The notes: generated from the sequence alone by a model not told the origin. A stretch of DNA of 64,000 bases from Marinobacter salinus (GCF_001854125.1 NZ_CP017715.1:2294001-2358000), one strand, 5' to 3'; shown: positions 27,246 to 38,274, numbered from the stretch's first letter. Translations and numbers: made by a program.

Positions 27246-28097
27246 TTAACCGAACATGCGGTCAAAGGCGCGCACAAAACGACCACGGGAAACCTTCTCC
27301 CGTGCAAGCCCCACCTGCTGACACTTACCTGCGGCTGCAAATACTGTCTGATCCACATGCAAACTGGCCGAGTTCATATCAGTTTCGCACTCCACCGTTA
27401 CGCCCGGTGTCCATAACTGGCCGCGCTCATTCAGGTAGAGCGACAACATGGGTGTCGGAAGGCTGAAACGCTCCAGCAGCAGAGGCTCCTCCCGGCGGTT
27501 GATAATCGTGACCGGCGTTACCGCCCGCCAGGGTCGCTTGGGCACCGCTTCCAGTACCAGGCGCGCAACACTGGCTGATGAATAACACAGCTCTCCTTCC
27601 ATCGTGTTGCGCCCCACCCAGGTTAGCGAAGGCACCGCCAACGGGACCTCCGTGAGTACAGTCCGCCCATCACCGACACAAACCTGCATCCACACCAATG
27701 TACCCACGTAAATAACGCACTGCTCTCCTGCCGGGATCGTCAGCGGCTGATAGGGGCGAATCACCGTGGGAAGCGAAGCAACGGCGGGAATAAACGTAAC
27801 GGTATCCGAGCCTTCGGAACGGATAAAACGCTGTAATGAAACGTCTTTCGAGGGGAGGGTGTGGCCTATGGTCTCCGACCAGCTGACAGGATCGGTCTCC
27901 ACCTCCAGCGTTTCTGAACGGATCTGCCATTCCCGGTCGAGCAATGTCACCCAAAGATTAACGTGGCCCAGCTGATGAGACTGGGTTTGCCCCGAGGCCA
28001 GACTATAGGGCTTAGCCCAGACACCATCGCGTCGGCCTTCGGTTTCAGGTCCCATATGAGCCACACACATCCTCTGAGTATTGCTGGCGAATTTCAC
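27246..28097 (-). CDS. DUF432-like protein upstream of mscS
   Basis: Up to 283 residues, probably fewer: starts at GTG (28097), ATG (28070) or ATG (28055) are all possible and none has a clear ribosome site. The sequence is beta-rich, with WQIRSETLEVETDPVSWS, IPAGEQCVIYVGTLVWMQV and TIINRREEPLLLERFSLP. I associate it with DUF432 because that family commonly sits next to MscS channels and has this character, but I cannot verify it. A role in channel function or osmotic response is inferred from position. Confidence 0.6.
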   Translation of the reverse strand: MKFASNTQRMCVAHMGPETEGRRDGVWAKPYSLASGQTQSHQLGHVNLWVTLLDREWQIRSETLEVETDPVSWSETIGHTLPSKDVSLQRFIRSEGSDTVTFIPAVASLPTVIRPYQPLTIPAGEQCVIYVGTLVWMQVCVGDGRTVLTEVPLAVPSLTWVGRNTMEGELCYSSASVARLVLEAVPKRPWRAVTPVTIINRREEPLLLERFSLPTPMLSLYLNERGQLWTPGVTVECETDMNSASLHVDQTVFAAAGKCQQVGLAREKVSRGRFVRAFDRMFG

Positions 28098-28210
28098 TAA
28101 CTATAATCCAATCATGGCACCTCAGCGAATATCCAAGTCTGTGATTTTATTGAAACACTGGCATGTATTTACCCCTATGCCTGCAAGCACAACCTGATAC
28201 AGGACTTCCA

Positions 28211-29611
28211 ATGACACAGCTGGTCTGGTTCCGGAACGACCTCCGGGTTGCCGACAACCCCGCCCTTACCGCCGCCTGCAAGGCGAGATCAGGCGTGCAC
28301 GCCTGTTTTATCGTGACACCGGAGCAATGGCTGGAGCACGACTGGTCACCTGCACGAGTGCACTTTGTCATCGCTCACGCCAACGCGCTCTCGAAGGAAC
28401 TCGCAGCACTGGGCATACAGCTGACCTTCGTCACCGCCAGCCGGTTCGATGACAGCCTCGGCAAGCTGAAACAGCATTGCCTGGACAAGGGCATTTCACG
28501 AGTGCACTTCAATGAAGAATACGGCGTCAATGAACGTCGCCGGGACAAAGCTCTCAAGCAACAGCTGGATGAGCTGGGAATCGACGTATGCAAGTACCGG
28601 GACCAGACCGTCGCGCCGGTCGGCGAAATCCTGACCCAACAACAGGAGCCTTACTCGGTATTCACGCCGTTTTCACGTCGCTGGCGCAGCTGGCTGGATG
28701 AAATCTCGCCCACCGCCTTCCCGATCCCCCCCGCCCAGGGTGAGCCTGTTGAGCCGGCCCTTCTCGACGGTGTTCCGGAAGCTTTCCGAAATGCTCCACC
28801 GGCACTGGTGGCCGTTGGAGAAGATGAAGCCCACAAGCAGCTTGAAGCGTTTCTCGACGAGCGCGGCGGCGCTTACAGGGACGAGCGCGACTTCCCGGCC
28901 ATCGACGGCACCAGTCAGCTTTCACCTTATCTGGCCAACGGCGTTCTCTCAGGCCGCCAATGCTTGCTGGCCGCACGCAAGGCCCAGGGAATGGGCGGCA
29001 ACCAGGAGGGTCTTGGCACCTGGATCAACGAAATTGCCTGGCGCGACTTCTACATCAACATTCTCTACCACTACCCTCGGGTGAGCATGCACCGGGCCTT
29101 CAAGCCGGAAACAGAAGCCCTTACCTGGAATAATCCCGGCGAGACATTTGGCGCCTGGAAAGAAGGCAGAACCGGAATTCCTATTGTTGACGCCGCCATG
29201 CGCCAGCTCAACGAAACAGGCTGGATGCATAACCGCCTGCGCATGGTGACGGCCATGTTCCTGACCAAAAACCTTTTCATCGACTGGCGCCTGGGTGAAG
29301 CGTACTTCATGTCAAAACTGGTGGACGGTTTCCTGGCTTCAAACAATGGCGGCTGGCAGTGGAGTGCCTCAACGGGCACAGATGCCGCGCCCTATTTCCG
29401 GGTCTTCAACCCGGTTACCCAGAGCGAGCGGTTTGATCCAAAGGGGGAGTTTATCCGGCAATGGCTACCGGAACTGGCAAAACTGGACAATAAGCGGATT
29501 CACGCCCCCAGCAAGAGCGGCGTGATTCCGAAGGGGTACCCAAGACCGATTGTGGATCTGAAGGAGAGTCGAAAGGAGGCCATAGCGAAGTTTCAGGCGC
29601 TGAAGGAGTAA
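28211..29611 (+). CDS. phrB: Deoxyribodipyrimidine photolyase
   Basis: About 466 residues, the normal size of a class I CPD photolyase, which splits pyrimidine dimers using FADH and a second chromophore. The N-terminal photolyase domain begins LVWFRNDLRVADNPAL. The FAD-binding part has TSQLSPYLANGVLS, IAWRDFYINILYHYPRV, AAMRQLNETGWMHNRLRM and the WQWSASTGTDAAPYFRVFNP block. The ATG with AGGAC upstream is chosen; an earlier in-frame ATG gives an unlikely extension. It converges on moeB. Confidence 0.94.
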   Translation: MTQLVWFRNDLRVADNPALTAACKARSGVHACFIVTPEQWLEHDWSPARVHFVIAHANALSKELAALGIQLTFVTASRFDDSLGKLKQHCLDKGISRVHFNEEYGVNERRRDKALKQQLDELGIDVCKYRDQTVAPVGEILTQQQEPYSVFTPFSRRWRSWLDEISPTAFPIPPAQGEPVEPALLDGVPEAFRNAPPALVAVGEDEAHKQLEAFLDERGGAYRDERDFPAIDGTSQLSPYLANGVLSGRQCLLAARKAQGMGGNQEGLGTWINEIAWRDFYINILYHYPRVSMHRAFKPETEALTWNNPGETFGAWKEGRTGIPIVDAAMRQLNETGWMHNRLRMVTAMFLTKNLFIDWRLGEAYFMSKLVDGFLASNNGGWQWSASTGTDAAPYFRVFNPVTQSERFDPKGEFIRQWLPELAKLDNKRIHAPSKSGVIPKGYPRPIVDLKESRKEAIAKFQALKE

Positions 29612-29657
29612 AAACAGGCATCGTGCAGCCGCGGACTGGAAGACCTCTGCTATCCGG

Positions 29658-30407
29658 CTAAGGTATTCCGCAGACCGGGCACTCGGGATCGCGGGCAAGC
29701 TTCATTTCCCGCCATTGCATTTCCCAGGCATCGAGAATCAACAGCCGGCCAATCAAGGGCTTGCCAACACCCGAGATCACCTTGATGGCCTCCATCGCCT
29801 GAGCAGAACCGATCATGCCGACCAGGGGTGCGATAACACCAGCCTCAGAACACGTCAGGTCCTCATTGCCCTGCTCCGGATACAGGCAGTGATAGCAGGG
29901 GCTGTTGTCATCACGCGAATCGTAAACCGAGAGCTGGCCCTCGCCTCGAATGGCGGCGCCGGAAACGAGGGGAACACTGGCAGCAACACAAGCCCTGTTC
30001 AGGGCAAAACGGGTGTTGAAGTTGTCGCTACAATCCAACACCAGGCTCGCCTCCTCCACCTGACGGATTAATTCATGGCCGCTCAAACGTTGATTCAGAG
30101 CGGTTACCGACACCCGTGGATTAATTCGCGTTACACGATCCGCCAGAGCTTCCGCTTTCGACTCGCCGAGCTGGTTACTTTCAAACCCGATCTGGCGCTG
30201 GAGATTGGCCAGCTCAACGTCATCATCATCCACAAGAGTGAGGCGGCCCACGCCCGCCGCTCCGAGATAGAGCGCCACCGGACATCCCAGGCCGCCAGCG
30301 CCAATCACCAGCACACGGGCAGATTTAAGTGCTTCCTGGCCCGCCACATCAAACCTGGGCATCAGAATCTGCCGACTGTACCGTAGCAGCTCGTCATCAC
30401 TGAGCAT
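29658..30407 (-). CDS. moeB: MoeB/ThiF-family sulfur-carrier adenylyltransferase
   Basis: A 249-residue E1-like enzyme that activates the C-terminus of a sulfur carrier such as MoaD or ThiS with ATP. The nucleotide motif is VIGAGGLGCPVALYLGAAGV, with DDDDVELANLQRQIGF, the Asp-rich LVLDCSDNFNTR and two zinc CxxC pairs: CYHC mid-protein and CPVC near the end. MoeB and ThiF are hard to separate by sequence alone. It overlaps the end of prmC by 11 bp, as in the hemA-prfA-prmC-moeB order of many gammaproteobacteria. Confidence 0.88.
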   Translation of the reverse strand: MLSDDELLRYSRQILMPRFDVAGQEALKSARVLVIGAGGLGCPVALYLGAAGVGRLTLVDDDDVELANLQRQIGFESNQLGESKAEALADRVTRINPRVSVTALNQRLSGHELIRQVEEASLVLDCSDNFNTRFALNRACVAASVPLVSGAAIRGEGQLSVYDSRDDNSPCYHCLYPEQGNEDLTCSEAGVIAPLVGMIGSAQAMEAIKVISGVGKPLIGRLLILDAWEMQWREMKLARDPECPVCGIP

Positions 30408-31287
30408 GTTTGTCTCCTGTTTCCCTATTTGATAACCCAGAGACCCCAGTCCACTGCCCCAGAGTCATCCGATCGCGATTACCGTAGTCCTTTCGGCTTT
30501 CCACCGCCACAAATCCACGGGACTCGAACAGCGAACGGACCGCTTCGGCCTGATCGAAGCCATGCTCCACCAGCAGCCAACCACCCACTTCCAGCCAACC
30601 CGGCGCCTGTCTGACGATCAGCCGTATATCATCCAGACCATCACTGCCAGAGACCAGAGCGGACGACGGTTCGAACCGCACATCCCCCTGTTCAAGGTGG
30701 CGATCGGCACTGGCTATATAAGGTGGATTGGAGACAACCAGATCAAACTTCCCGGCCATCAGACCGGAAAACCACGAACTTCGTACCACACTGACCGACA
30801 GCCCAAGTTCGCGTGCGTTGCGCCGCGCCAGTTCCACCGCCGCATCCACGCAATCACATGCGGTCACCTGCCAGTTCGGGCGTTCACTGGCCAATGCGAG
30901 GGCAATGGCTCCGGTGCCGGTGCCGAGATCCAGAATCCTCGCACTGCCGGGCAGCGGCAGTGAAAGCGCAACTTCCACCACGCACTCGGTATCGGGCCGT
31001 GGAATCAGGGTGGAGGCACTGACCAGTAAGGTAAGTGACCAGAATTCCTGATGCCCTAGCAGGTAAGCAATGGGCTTCCCACTCACCCTCTCAGACACCA
31101 GCGATTCAAAGTCCGCCGCCTGGTCGGCGGAGACTTCCCGATCCGGCCAGGCCCGGAAGCTCGTGCGGCTCAGACCAGTTACATGGCTAAGCAACAATTC
31201 CGCGTCCAGCCTGGGGCTGTCGCCACCTATGCATTCTGACGCCTTGAGCAAAAGGCTCTCACAGGCCACTGAGGTTTTACTGATCAT
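30397..31287 (-). CDS. prmC: Release factor glutamine methyltransferase PrmC
   Basis: A 296-residue SAM-dependent enzyme that methylates the GGQ glutamine of release factors 1 and 2. The N-terminal factor-binding domain has [19 protein letters not shown]. The SAM motif [16 protein letters not shown] and the catalytic NPPYIA signature are both present. The start at [11 protein letters not shown] aligns with the family and overlaps the prfA end by 11 bp, giving translational coupling with its own substrate gene. Confidence 0.94.
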   Translation of the reverse strand: MISKTSVACESLLLKASECIGGDSPRLDAELLLSHVTGLSRTSFRAWPDREVSADQAADFESLVSERVSGKPIAYLLGHQEFWSLTLLVSASTLIPRPDTECVVEVALSLPLPGSARILDLGTGTGAIALALASERPNWQVTACDCVDAAVELARRNARELGLSVSVVRSSWFSGLMAGKFDLVVSNPPYIASADRHLEQGDVRFEPSSALVSGSDGLDDIRLIVRQAPGWLEVGGWLLVEHGFDQAEAVRSLFESRGFVAVESRKDYGNRDRMTLGQWTGVSGLSNRETGDKHAQ

Positions 31288-32365
31288 CAGCGAGTGAGGC
31301 CAGTAGCTCGGCCTGATGTTCCTGTTGCAGCGGGACAATCACCGCGTCCAGATCACCGGAGACCACCTCATCAAGTTTGTATAACGTCAGATTGATGCGG
31401 TGGTCGGTTACACGGCCCTGGGGGAAGTTATAGGTGCGGATACGTTCAGAACGGTCACCGCTGCCAACCAGGCTCTTACGAGTCTCCGCCACTGACTTCT
31501 GCTGACGTTCCGTTTCGGCATTCTGGAGTCTGGACGCCAGAAAGCTCAAAGCCTTGGCCCGATTCTTATGCTGGGAACGTTCTTCCTGGCACTCCACAAC
31601 AATGCCGGTGGGCAGGTGCGTAATCCGGATGGCCGAGTCCGTCTTGTTGACGTGCTGACCACCTGCGCCCGAGGAGCGGAAGGTGTCGACCCTAAGATCG
31701 GCCTTGTTGATTTCAACGGCCTCGGCTTCGTCCGCTTCCGGCATGACCGCCACGGTACATGCGGAGGTATGAATGCGTCCCTGGGATTCCGTTTCCGGCA
31801 CCCGCTGAACCCGGTGCGCGCCGGATTCAAATTTCAGCGCACCATAAACACCGTCACCGGCAACCCGGGCGATGATTTCCTTGTAGCCACCATGTTCACC
31901 CTCACTCTCACTAAGCACTTCAACCTGCCAGCGGCGACGTTCCGCATAACGGCTGTACATCCTGAACAGGTCACCGGCGAAAATAGCGGCTTCATCGCCT
32001 CCGGTACCAGCCCGGATTTCCAGAAAGATGCTTTTGCTATCGTTGGGATCCTTGGGCAGCATCAGTCGCTGCAATTCCTCGTCCAGCTCTTCGCTCTTCT
32101 GCTGAGCAGCCTCCAGTTCGTCGGCTGCCATCTCACGCATGTCCGCGTCGTTGTCTTTTGCCAGCTCCCTGGCTTCCTCAATGTCATCGAGAGACCGGCG
32201 CCATGCCTCAAAGCAATGAACGATCGGCTCAATCTCCGAAAACTCCCGGGAAAGGTCGCGAAACTGGTTCTGATTGGCAATGACGGAGGGATCGCTGAGC
32301 AACGCGCTGACCTCCTCGAACCGGTCAGTGAGCTGTTCGAGGCGGGATTGTATCGATGGTTTCAT
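31277..32365 (-). CDS. prfA: Peptide chain release factor 1
   Basis: A 362-residue factor that ends translation at UAA and UAG. The GGQ motif lies in [14 protein letters not shown], with the stop-codon recognition region near residues 180 to 200 ([18 protein letters not shown]). Length is normal. It overlaps hemA upstream by 4 bp (ATGA) and prmC downstream, forming the conserved hemA-prfA-prmC operon. Confidence 0.96.
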   Translation of the reverse strand: MKPSIQSRLEQLTDRFEEVSALLSDPSVIANQNQFRDLSREFSEIEPIVHCFEAWRRSLDDIEEARELAKDNDADMREMAADELEAAQQKSEELDEELQRLMLPKDPNDSKSIFLEIRAGTGGDEAAIFAGDLFRMYSRYAERRRWQVEVLSESEGEHGGYKEIIARVAGDGVYGALKFESGAHRVQRVPETESQGRIHTSACTVAVMPEADEAEAVEINKADLRVDTFRSSGAGGQHVNKTDSAIRITHLPTGIVVECQEERSQHKNRAKALSFLASRLQNAETERQQKSVAETRKSLVGSGDRSERIRTYNFPQGRVTDHRINLTLYKLDEVVSGDLDAVIVPLQQEHQAELLASLADDQ

Positions 32366-33651
32366 AGTTTTTCCGGAGTGATCGGCTCGTCCGCTTCCAA
32401 GGCATCCAGCTGGTGCAACTCACGCAACCACTCGGTTACCTCTGTGCGGCCTTCAGTGGTGGCTTTGCGCACCTGAACCGATGGCTCGTGCAGTAATTTG
32501 TTGGTGAGGCCACGCGCGAGGCCGCGCAGGACTGTCTCAGGATCACTGCCGTTACGCAGGGCACGGAGGGCTTTGTCCGTCTCGGCATCCCTCAACAGCT
32601 CTGCTCGCTGGCGGAACTGTTTGAGTGTCGATACCGCATCCAGGGCGCGGAGCTGATTCAAGAAATCCTGCACCCCGGCCGTAATCAGGTTTTCGGCTTC
32701 CCGGGCAGCGCCTTCCCGGGAGCGAATGTTTTCCTCTATCACGTGTCGCAGATCGTCAACGGTATAAAGGTACACATCAGCCAGTGAAGCCACCTCCGGC
32801 TCAATATCCCGCGGTACGGCGATATCCACCATGAAATACGGGCGATGCTTCCGCTTCTTGAGGGCCCGCTCAACCGCGCCCTTGCCTAAAACGGGCAGCG
32901 GACTGGCGGTTGAAGCAATTATAATGTCCACGTCAGCCAGATGATCCGGAATTTCGGATAGCAGAATACCTTTGCCACCGTGAGATGCGGCCAGAGTCTG
33001 TGCTCGCTCCAGTGTCCGGTTGGCGACCAGGAAGTCATTCACACCGGCCTCGGCCAGATGCCGGGCCACCAGTTCCATGGTCTTGCCAGCGCCAATCAGC
33101 AGAGCCTTGTTCCGGGACATGTCTGAAAAAATATGGTGCGCCATGCTGACAGCGGCGTAGGCAACGGACACCGGGTTTTCACCAATAGCCGTCTGGGTTC
33201 GAACCCGTTTGGCAACGGAAAATGTCTGTTCAAACAGGCGGGAAAGGAACGAGCCGCTGGCCCCACTCTCCCGCGCAAGGGCGTAGGCATCCTTTAACTG
33301 CCCCAGAATCTGGGGCTCACCGAGCACCATGGAGTCGAGCCCCGCCGCCACGCGCATTACATGCCGAACGGCATCGCCATCGCGGTGCACATACAACGCC
33401 TGTTCCAGTTCTGCGGGTTCAAGATCGTGAAAGCCAGCGAGCCAGCGCAAAACCGTGGGCGCGCAGTCGTCGTCGCCGGCAATGTAAAGCTCGGTGCGAT
33501 TACACGTCGAAAGAATGGCGGTTTCTGTAGCACCGGTCGCAGCGCGCAGCTCCGCAAACGCCTCTCCCATACGTTCAGGCGTGAACGCAATTCTCTCTCG
33601 CAGCTCTACCGGAGCGGTGCGATGATTGATTCCCAGCGTTACCAATGCCAT
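32362..33651 (-). CDS. hemA: Glutamyl-tRNA reductase
   Basis: A 429-residue NADPH-dependent enzyme that makes glutamate-1-semialdehyde from glutamyl-tRNA, the first step of C5 heme synthesis. The catalytic Cys lies in [30 protein letters not shown] opens the protein. The NADPH-binding [17 protein letters not shown] and a C-terminal dimerisation helix follow. It is the first gene of the operon with prfA and prmC and is divergent from the TPR lipoprotein gene across a 234-bp gap holding both promoters. Confidence 0.96.
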   Translation of the reverse strand: MALVTLGINHRTAPVELRERIAFTPERMGEAFAELRAATGATETAILSTCNRTELYIAGDDDCAPTVLRWLAGFHDLEPAELEQALYVHRDGDAVRHVMRVAAGLDSMVLGEPQILGQLKDAYALARESGASGSFLSRLFEQTFSVAKRVRTQTAIGENPVSVAYAAVSMAHHIFSDMSRNKALLIGAGKTMELVARHLAEAGVNDFLVANRTLERAQTLAASHGGKGILLSEIPDHLADVDIIIASTASPLPVLGKGAVERALKKRKHRPYFMVDIAVPRDIEPEVASLADVYLYTVDDLRHVIEENIRSREGAAREAENLITAGVQDFLNQLRALDAVSTLKQFRQRAELLRDAETDKALRALRNGSDPETVLRGLARGLTNKLLHEPSVQVRKATTEGRTEVTEWLRELHQLDALEADEPITPEKL

Positions 33652-33885
33652 TTATGGTTTAACAACCTTATGCCAACGAACGTTAAATTACCGCCATTTT
33701 AACGGCCAGCGACCTCTGCTGCCACCCAAAACCTCTGACGCTTCGGCAACTGCGGACAGGTTGGGCAAGATCAGACGCTTATGCCATTATAGGGAACCGG
33801 CCAAGGCCGCGCCCCGACCCAGCGCAAAAAAGCGCTGACTTATGGGTAATTTCGATGCGTTGTCGACAGAATCACGGGAAGTTGC

Positions 33886-35631
33886 ATGCACAAATCCGCA
33901 CTGTTTTTGGTTACCTGCCTGATTGGCCTTTCATTATCAGGCTGCGCCAGCCTTACTGCTCCCGGGGACACTCCCCCCATCAAGGATGCCGCGCAGGCCA
34001 GTGGCAAAACCACCAGTGAAGAGAACATCGAATACGCCAACTTTGAACCGGATGTTCTGTACCTTTTGTTGTCGGCTGAAATTGCTGCACAGCGGGGCCG
34101 CTTCGATGTCACCCTCGTCAACTATGTGAAAGCCGCACAGAAATCCCGGGACGAAGGCGTGATTGAGCGAGCGATGCGCATTGCACAGTCCCTCAATGGC
34201 GACAACGCCCAAAAACAGCTTGCAGAACTCTGGCTTGAGGTTGATCCGCAAAACATCCAGGCCCACCGGGTTTCCGCGATTCAGGCTGTAAAACGCGACG
34301 AACTGGAATCCGCGCTGGACCACATGGAACAGATCATGGACCAGGGAGGCGATGCCGATTTTGACAGCCTGGCTGCCATGGCTGGCAACCTGCGTCCAGA
34401 CCAGCAGCAGGAACTGCTCTCTTTATATACCCAGATGGCCGACCGTCACCCGGACACACCTGAACTGGAGTACAGCATTGCACTGCTTCTGAAGGTGACA
34501 GACAACCCCGCCGAAGCCCTTGACCGACTGACGCCTTTGCTGGCGGAAAGCCCCAATTTCCAGCCGGCCATAATCCTCAAGGGAGACCTTTTGTACCAGA
34601 CAGGTAACAGGAGAGAGGCGCTGGACCATCTGATGACCAATACCCGCCGCTTCCCCGAGAGCCGGCAGATGGGCACACTTTACGGCCGCATGCTAATCAG
34701 CGAAGGCGAACTGCAGGCCGCCCAGGACGAGTTCAACAGGCTGGTTCAACGTTACCCCAGCACCCCCGGACTTCGCCTCTCCTACGCACTGGTGGCACTG
34801 GAAAACGGCCAGACCGATCTGGCAAAAGAAGAGCTCACCCGCCTTATAGAACAAGGCCACCACACTAATGAAGCCAACTATTACCTCGGCCGCTTGGAAG
34901 ACCAGGCCGGCAACACCGAGCAGGCCATCGGCTTTTACCAAAGCGTAGAGCAGGGCAACTACTACTTCCCTGCCCTGGCGCGGGCGAGCGCACTTCTCGC
35001 TTCAGACGGAAAATTGGACGAGGCCATTGAAAACATCCGCACTCTCCGTGGAGCCAATCCTCAGCAGGCCGAGAATTTCTGGCTTCTTCAGGTGAACCTG
35101 CTGCTGGACCAGCAACAGACGCAGGCCGCACTGGAAGCCACCGCAACTGCGCTTGAAAAGTTCCCGGCAAACGTCCAGATCCGATATGCCCGCGCCATGC
35201 TGCTGGACTCCCTGGACCAAACGGCTGCGGCTGAGGACGATCTGAAACAGATTATCGCAGAACAGCCGAATAACGCCGTTGCACTCAACGCCCTCGGCTA
35301 CATCCTGACCACCCGTACCGACCGGCTAAGAGAAGCACGCAGTTATATTGAACGGGCCCTGACCCTTGATCCGGAAAACCCGGCCATTCTCGACAGCATG
35401 GGCTGGGTCCTTTTCAGGGAAGGCCAGCTACAGGCCGCACTGCAGTATTTGTCCCGCGCCTGGTCCGCCTACCCGGACCCGGAAGTAGCCGCCCACTATG
35501 GCGAAGCACTGTGGATGAATGGCGCAGAGGAGCAGGCACGCATTATCTGGAAAAAAGGGCTGGAACAGGATGCCAGCCACGAGATTCTCCGGGAAACCAT
35601 TGAGCGGCTGACCAACAACGGTGACCTGTAA
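33886..35631 (+). CDS. TPR-repeat outer-membrane lipoprotein
   Basis: A 581-residue protein with a lipoprotein signal (FLVTCLIGLSLSGCASL; lipid-bearing Cys20) followed by many tetratricopeptide repeats covering most of residues 60 to 570, such as AIGFYQSVEQGNYYFPALARASALLASDGKLDEA (shown here only as type) and NAVALNALGYILTTRTDRL. TPR lipoproteins at this place, upstream of lolB, are usual in Pseudomonas and Marinobacter. They serve as protein-protein scaffolds; the partner is unknown. It overlaps lolB by one base. Confidence 0.88.
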   Translation: MHKSALFLVTCLIGLSLSGCASLTAPGDTPPIKDAAQASGKTTSEENIEYANFEPDVLYLLLSAEIAAQRGRFDVTLVNYVKAAQKSRDEGVIERAMRIAQSLNGDNAQKQLAELWLEVDPQNIQAHRVSAIQAVKRDELESALDHMEQIMDQGGDADFDSLAAMAGNLRPDQQQELLSLYTQMADRHPDTPELEYSIALLLKVTDNPAEALDRLTPLLAESPNFQPAIILKGDLLYQTGNRREALDHLMTNTRRFPESRQMGTLYGRMLISEGELQAAQDEFNRLVQRYPSTPGLRLSYALVALENGQTDLAKEELTRLIEQGHHTNEANYYLGRLEDQAGNTEQAIGFYQSVEQGNYYFPALARASALLASDGKLDEAIENIRTLRGANPQQAENFWLLQVNLLLDQQQTQAALEATATALEKFPANVQIRYARAMLLDSLDQTAAAEDDLKQIIAEQPNNAVALNALGYILTTRTDRLREARSYIERALTLDPENPAILDSMGWVLFREGQLQAALQYLSRAWSAYPDPEVAAHYGEALWMNGAEEQARIIWKKGLEQDASHEILRETIERLTNNGDL

Positions 35632-36272
35632 TGGGAGAGTGGCTCCGCCCATGGCTTCTGCTGCCGCTTATTTCACTTCTGGGCGCCTGCACCACCATTC
35701 AGCTTGAACCGCTGCCAGAGGGCATGACAGATCAGCCACCGGCTGACTGGACGGAACGTGCGACACAGCTTAGCCGCTTTGACCACTGGCAACTAATGGG
35801 GAAGCTGGCCGTGCGCCAGCCATCGGACAGCGGCACCGCCTTGATCAATCACTGGATCCAGAACGGGGAAGCCTACGACCTTGCCCTCTCATCCTCCGTT
35901 CTCGGCATGGGCCGAACCGCCCTCAAAGGTGTACCGGGTTTTATTGAGCTGACCATGCCCAATGGCGACATCTACCGTTCCGGAGAACCAGAAGCCCTGG
36001 TGGAGGCGGCTACTGGCTGGCATTTGCCCCTGACCCACCTGACATGGTGGATCCGCGGCCTGCCAGCCCCCGAAGGCGATTTCAGACTGCTGTTTGATGA
36101 AGGTCGGCAGTTGGCCATGATTCGACAGGCCGGCTGGGAAATCCGCTACGATCGCTGGCAGCAGTTTCTGCCGGACCATCCCGCGCTGCCGTCAAAAATC
36201 ACAGCCCTGAAGGGAGACAAGAGGGTACGGCTGGTCGTCAGCGAATGGCGAAACCTGGAGCCGACCCGGTGA
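35631..36272 (+). CDS. lolB: Outer-membrane lipoprotein receptor LolB
   Basis: A 213-residue lipoprotein that takes lipoproteins from LolA and inserts them in the outer membrane. The lipobox is LLGACTT (Cys20). The LolB domain shows [23 protein letters not shown], the [14 protein letters not shown] block and [11 protein letters not shown]. The ATG overlaps the stop of the TPR gene (TAATG), and its own stop overlaps the ispE GTG start. Confidence 0.92.
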   Translation: MGEWLRPWLLLPLISLLGACTTIQLEPLPEGMTDQPPADWTERATQLSRFDHWQLMGKLAVRQPSDSGTALINHWIQNGEAYDLALSSSVLGMGRTALKGVPGFIELTMPNGDIYRSGEPEALVEAATGWHLPLTHLTWWIRGLPAPEGDFRLLFDEGRQLAMIRQAGWEIRYDRWQQFLPDHPALPSKITALKGDKRVRLVVSEWRNLEPTR

Positions 36273-37132
36273 CCACAACCCTATCCCTGCCCTCACCCGC
36301 GAAACTCAACCTGTTTCTTCACATCGTTGGCCGGCGGCCAGACGGCTACCATGAACTGCAAACCCTGTTTCAGTTTCTGGATTACGGTGATGACATCACC
36401 TATACCACCACGCCGGACCAACCCGGCATCCGGTTGGCAGAATCCATTGAGGGTGTTGCAGATGAAGACAACCTGATCGTCCGGGCGGCAAGGGCATTGG
36501 AGGCGCGGGCAACGAGCCCCGTCCCCGGCGTCACGATCAGCCTTACCAAACGCCTGCCTATGGGAGGCGGCCTCGGTGGCGGCAGCTCAAATGCTGCCAC
36601 AACCCTACTGGCACTGAATCATCTGTGGCACCTGAATCTGACCATTGAGGAACTGGCACACCTGGGGCTGGCCCTCGGCGCTGATGTGCCGGTATTCGTG
36701 CGCGGCCATGCCGCTTTTGGCGAAGGCATAGGCGAACAACTCACTCCGGCCAACCCTCCGGAAGACTGGTTTGTGGTCTTGAAACCCGACTGTAACATCA
36801 ACACTGGAAAGATTTTTTCAGAGGAAGGGTTGACAAGGAACACCCCTAGAATCAAAATAGCGCCCGCTTTTGAGGGAGACGCCTCGAGGTCCCGAAACGA
36901 CTGTGAGGATGTAGTTCGAAAACTGTATCCTGAGGTTAACCAGAGCCTGGAATGGCTTGCACAATTCGGACCTGCAAGATTAACCGGAACCGGGGCTTGC
37001 ATATTTGGACGTTTCCCTACAGAATCCGCAGCCCGGATTATCTGGGAAAGCAAACCCTCCGGCATCACGGGGTTCGTAGCTAAAGGGGTGAACATTTCAC
37101 CGCTACACAAAAAGCTGACAGAGCTAAAATGA
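36269..37132 (+). CDS. ispE: 4-diphosphocytidyl-2-C-methyl-D-erythritol kinase
   Basis: A 287-residue GHMP-family kinase of the MEP isoprenoid pathway. Conserved text: [24 protein letters not shown] at the start (read here in two parts), the ATP loop [14 protein letters not shown], and [12 protein letters not shown] near the end. I chose the GTG that overlaps the lolB stop and has TGGAG upstream; an in-frame ATG eight codons earlier is possible. The 3' part is more AT-rich than its neighbours and may hold a promoter for tRNA-Gln and prs. Confidence 0.93.
   Translation: MTTTLSLPSPAKLNLFLHIVGRRPDGYHELQTLFQFLDYGDDITYTTTPDQPGIRLAESIEGVADEDNLIVRAARALEARATSPVPGVTISLTKRLPMGGGLGGGSSNAATTLLALNHLWHLNLTIEELAHLGLALGADVPVFVRGHAAFGEGIGEQLTPANPPEDWFVVLKPDCNINTGKIFSEEGLTRNTPRIKIAPAFEGDASRSRNDCEDVVRKLYPEVNQSLEWLAQFGPARLTGTGACIFGRFPTESAARIIWESKPSGITGFVAKGVNISPLHKKLTELK
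36830..36858 (+). promoter_or_regulatory. Candidate promoter inside ispE for tRNA-Gln/prs
   Basis: TTGACA, 17 bp, then CAAAAT, followed by a GC-rich discriminator (AGCGCCCGC). The layout is very like that before tRNA-Met (TTGACA-N17-GAAAAT and GCGCC). GC discriminators mark stable-RNA promoters under stringent control. It would give a leader of about 290 bases before tRNA-Gln. Confidence 0.4.
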
Positions 37133-37151
37133 TGCCAAAAAAGCACGATAC

Positions 37152-37226
37152 TGGGGTGTCGCCAAGTGGTAAGGCAACGGGTTTTGATCCCGTCATGCGC
37201 AGGTTCGAATCCTGCCACCCCAGCCA
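37152..37226 (+). tRNA. tRNA-Gln (anticodon TTG)
   Basis: A 75-base cloverleaf with acceptor stem TGGGGTG/CACCCCA, anticodon stem ACGGG/CCCGT around loop TTTTGAT (anticodon TTG), a TTCGAAT T loop and an encoded CCA end. It reads CAA/CAG glutamine codons. It lies between ispE and prs, a conserved position in gammaproteobacteria. Confidence 0.97.
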
Positions 37227-37278
37227 CCTTTCTCCCGCTTCTTCTGAATCAACCGCCGATACCGAGAAGGATGCCGTC

Positions 37279-38229
37279 GTGTCCAAACTGATGATTTTTA
37301 CTGGCAACGCCAATCCAGAGCTTGCCAAAGCCATCGCCCAGAAACTCCACATTCCCATGGGTCAGGCCACTGTAGGCCGGTTTAGCGACGGTGAAACAAC
37401 CGTCGAAATCAATGAGAATGTTCGCGGCCATGATGTGTTCATCATCCAGCCGACCTGCTACCCCACCAATGATAACCTGATGGAACTGATCGTGATGGCC
37501 GATGCGCTTCGCCGTGCGTCCGCAACACGTGTTACCGCGGTTATCCCCTATTATGGTTACGCGCGTCAGGATCGCCGGGTTCGTTCTACCCGGGTTGCTA
37601 TCAGCGCCAAGGTGGTAGCTGACATGATCTCCAGCATCGGTGTCGACCGGGTCCTTACCGTTGACCTGCACGCCGATCAGATTCAGGGCTTCTTCGATAT
37701 CCCGGTGGACAACATCTACGCCACCCCGGTCATGCTCGAAGACATCGAAAAGCAGCGCTTTGAGAACTTCGTCGTGGTTTCTCCTGACGTTGGCGGTGTT
37801 GTCCGGGCCCGCGCCGTTGCCAAGAAACTGGACGATGCCGACCTGGCCATCATCGACAAGCGTCGCCCGAAGGCCAATGTTTCCCAGGTCATGCACATCA
37901 TCGGTGATGTCCGGGACAAGACCTGCATTCTTGTGGATGACATAATCGATACCGCCGGCACTCTGTGCAAAGCCGCAAACGCGCTTAAAGAGCACGGCGC
38001 TGCCCGCGTTGTCGCTTATATTACGCACCCGGTTTTATCTGGCCCCGCAATTGACAACATAAACGCTTCCCAGCTGGATGAACTGGTTGTCTGCGACACC
38101 ATTCCGGTGAGTGACAAAGCGAAGAATTGTGATAGAATCCGCGTCCTCGGAATGGCCGGACTGATGGCGGAGTCCATTCGCCGAGTCAGTAATGAAGAGT
38201 CCATCAGCGCCATGTTCGAGAATGCCTGA
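37279..38229 (+). CDS. prs: Ribose-phosphate pyrophosphokinase
   Basis: A 316-residue enzyme that makes PRPP from ribose 5-phosphate and ATP. The family blocks are [18 protein letters not shown], the ATP-binding [26 protein letters not shown] and the PRPP loop [15 protein letters not shown]. Translation starts at GTG (giving [11 protein letters not shown]), with GAGAAGGA upstream; the frame is open further 5' but runs through the tRNA-Gln gene, so that part is not coding. A terminator follows 45 bp after the stop. Confidence 0.96.
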   Translation: MSKLMIFTGNANPELAKAIAQKLHIPMGQATVGRFSDGETTVEINENVRGHDVFIIQPTCYPTNDNLMELIVMADALRRASATRVTAVIPYYGYARQDRRVRSTRVAISAKVVADMISSIGVDRVLTVDLHADQIQGFFDIPVDNIYATPVMLEDIEKQRFENFVVVSPDVGGVVRARAVAKKLDDADLAIIDKRRPKANVSQVMHIIGDVRDKTCILVDDIIDTAGTLCKAANALKEHGAARVVAYITHPVLSGPAIDNINASQLDELVVCDTIPVSDKAKNCDRIRVLGMAGLMAESIRRVSNEESISAMFENA

Positions 38230-38274
38230 GCGAATTTAACGCTTTAATTGTCAGGCAAAATGAGCAGTTACCGG

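Noticed and set aside
37129..37278. In-frame 5' extension of prs
   Set aside because: It would translate through the tRNA-Gln gene. The family start matches the GTG at 37279, which has its own ribosome site.
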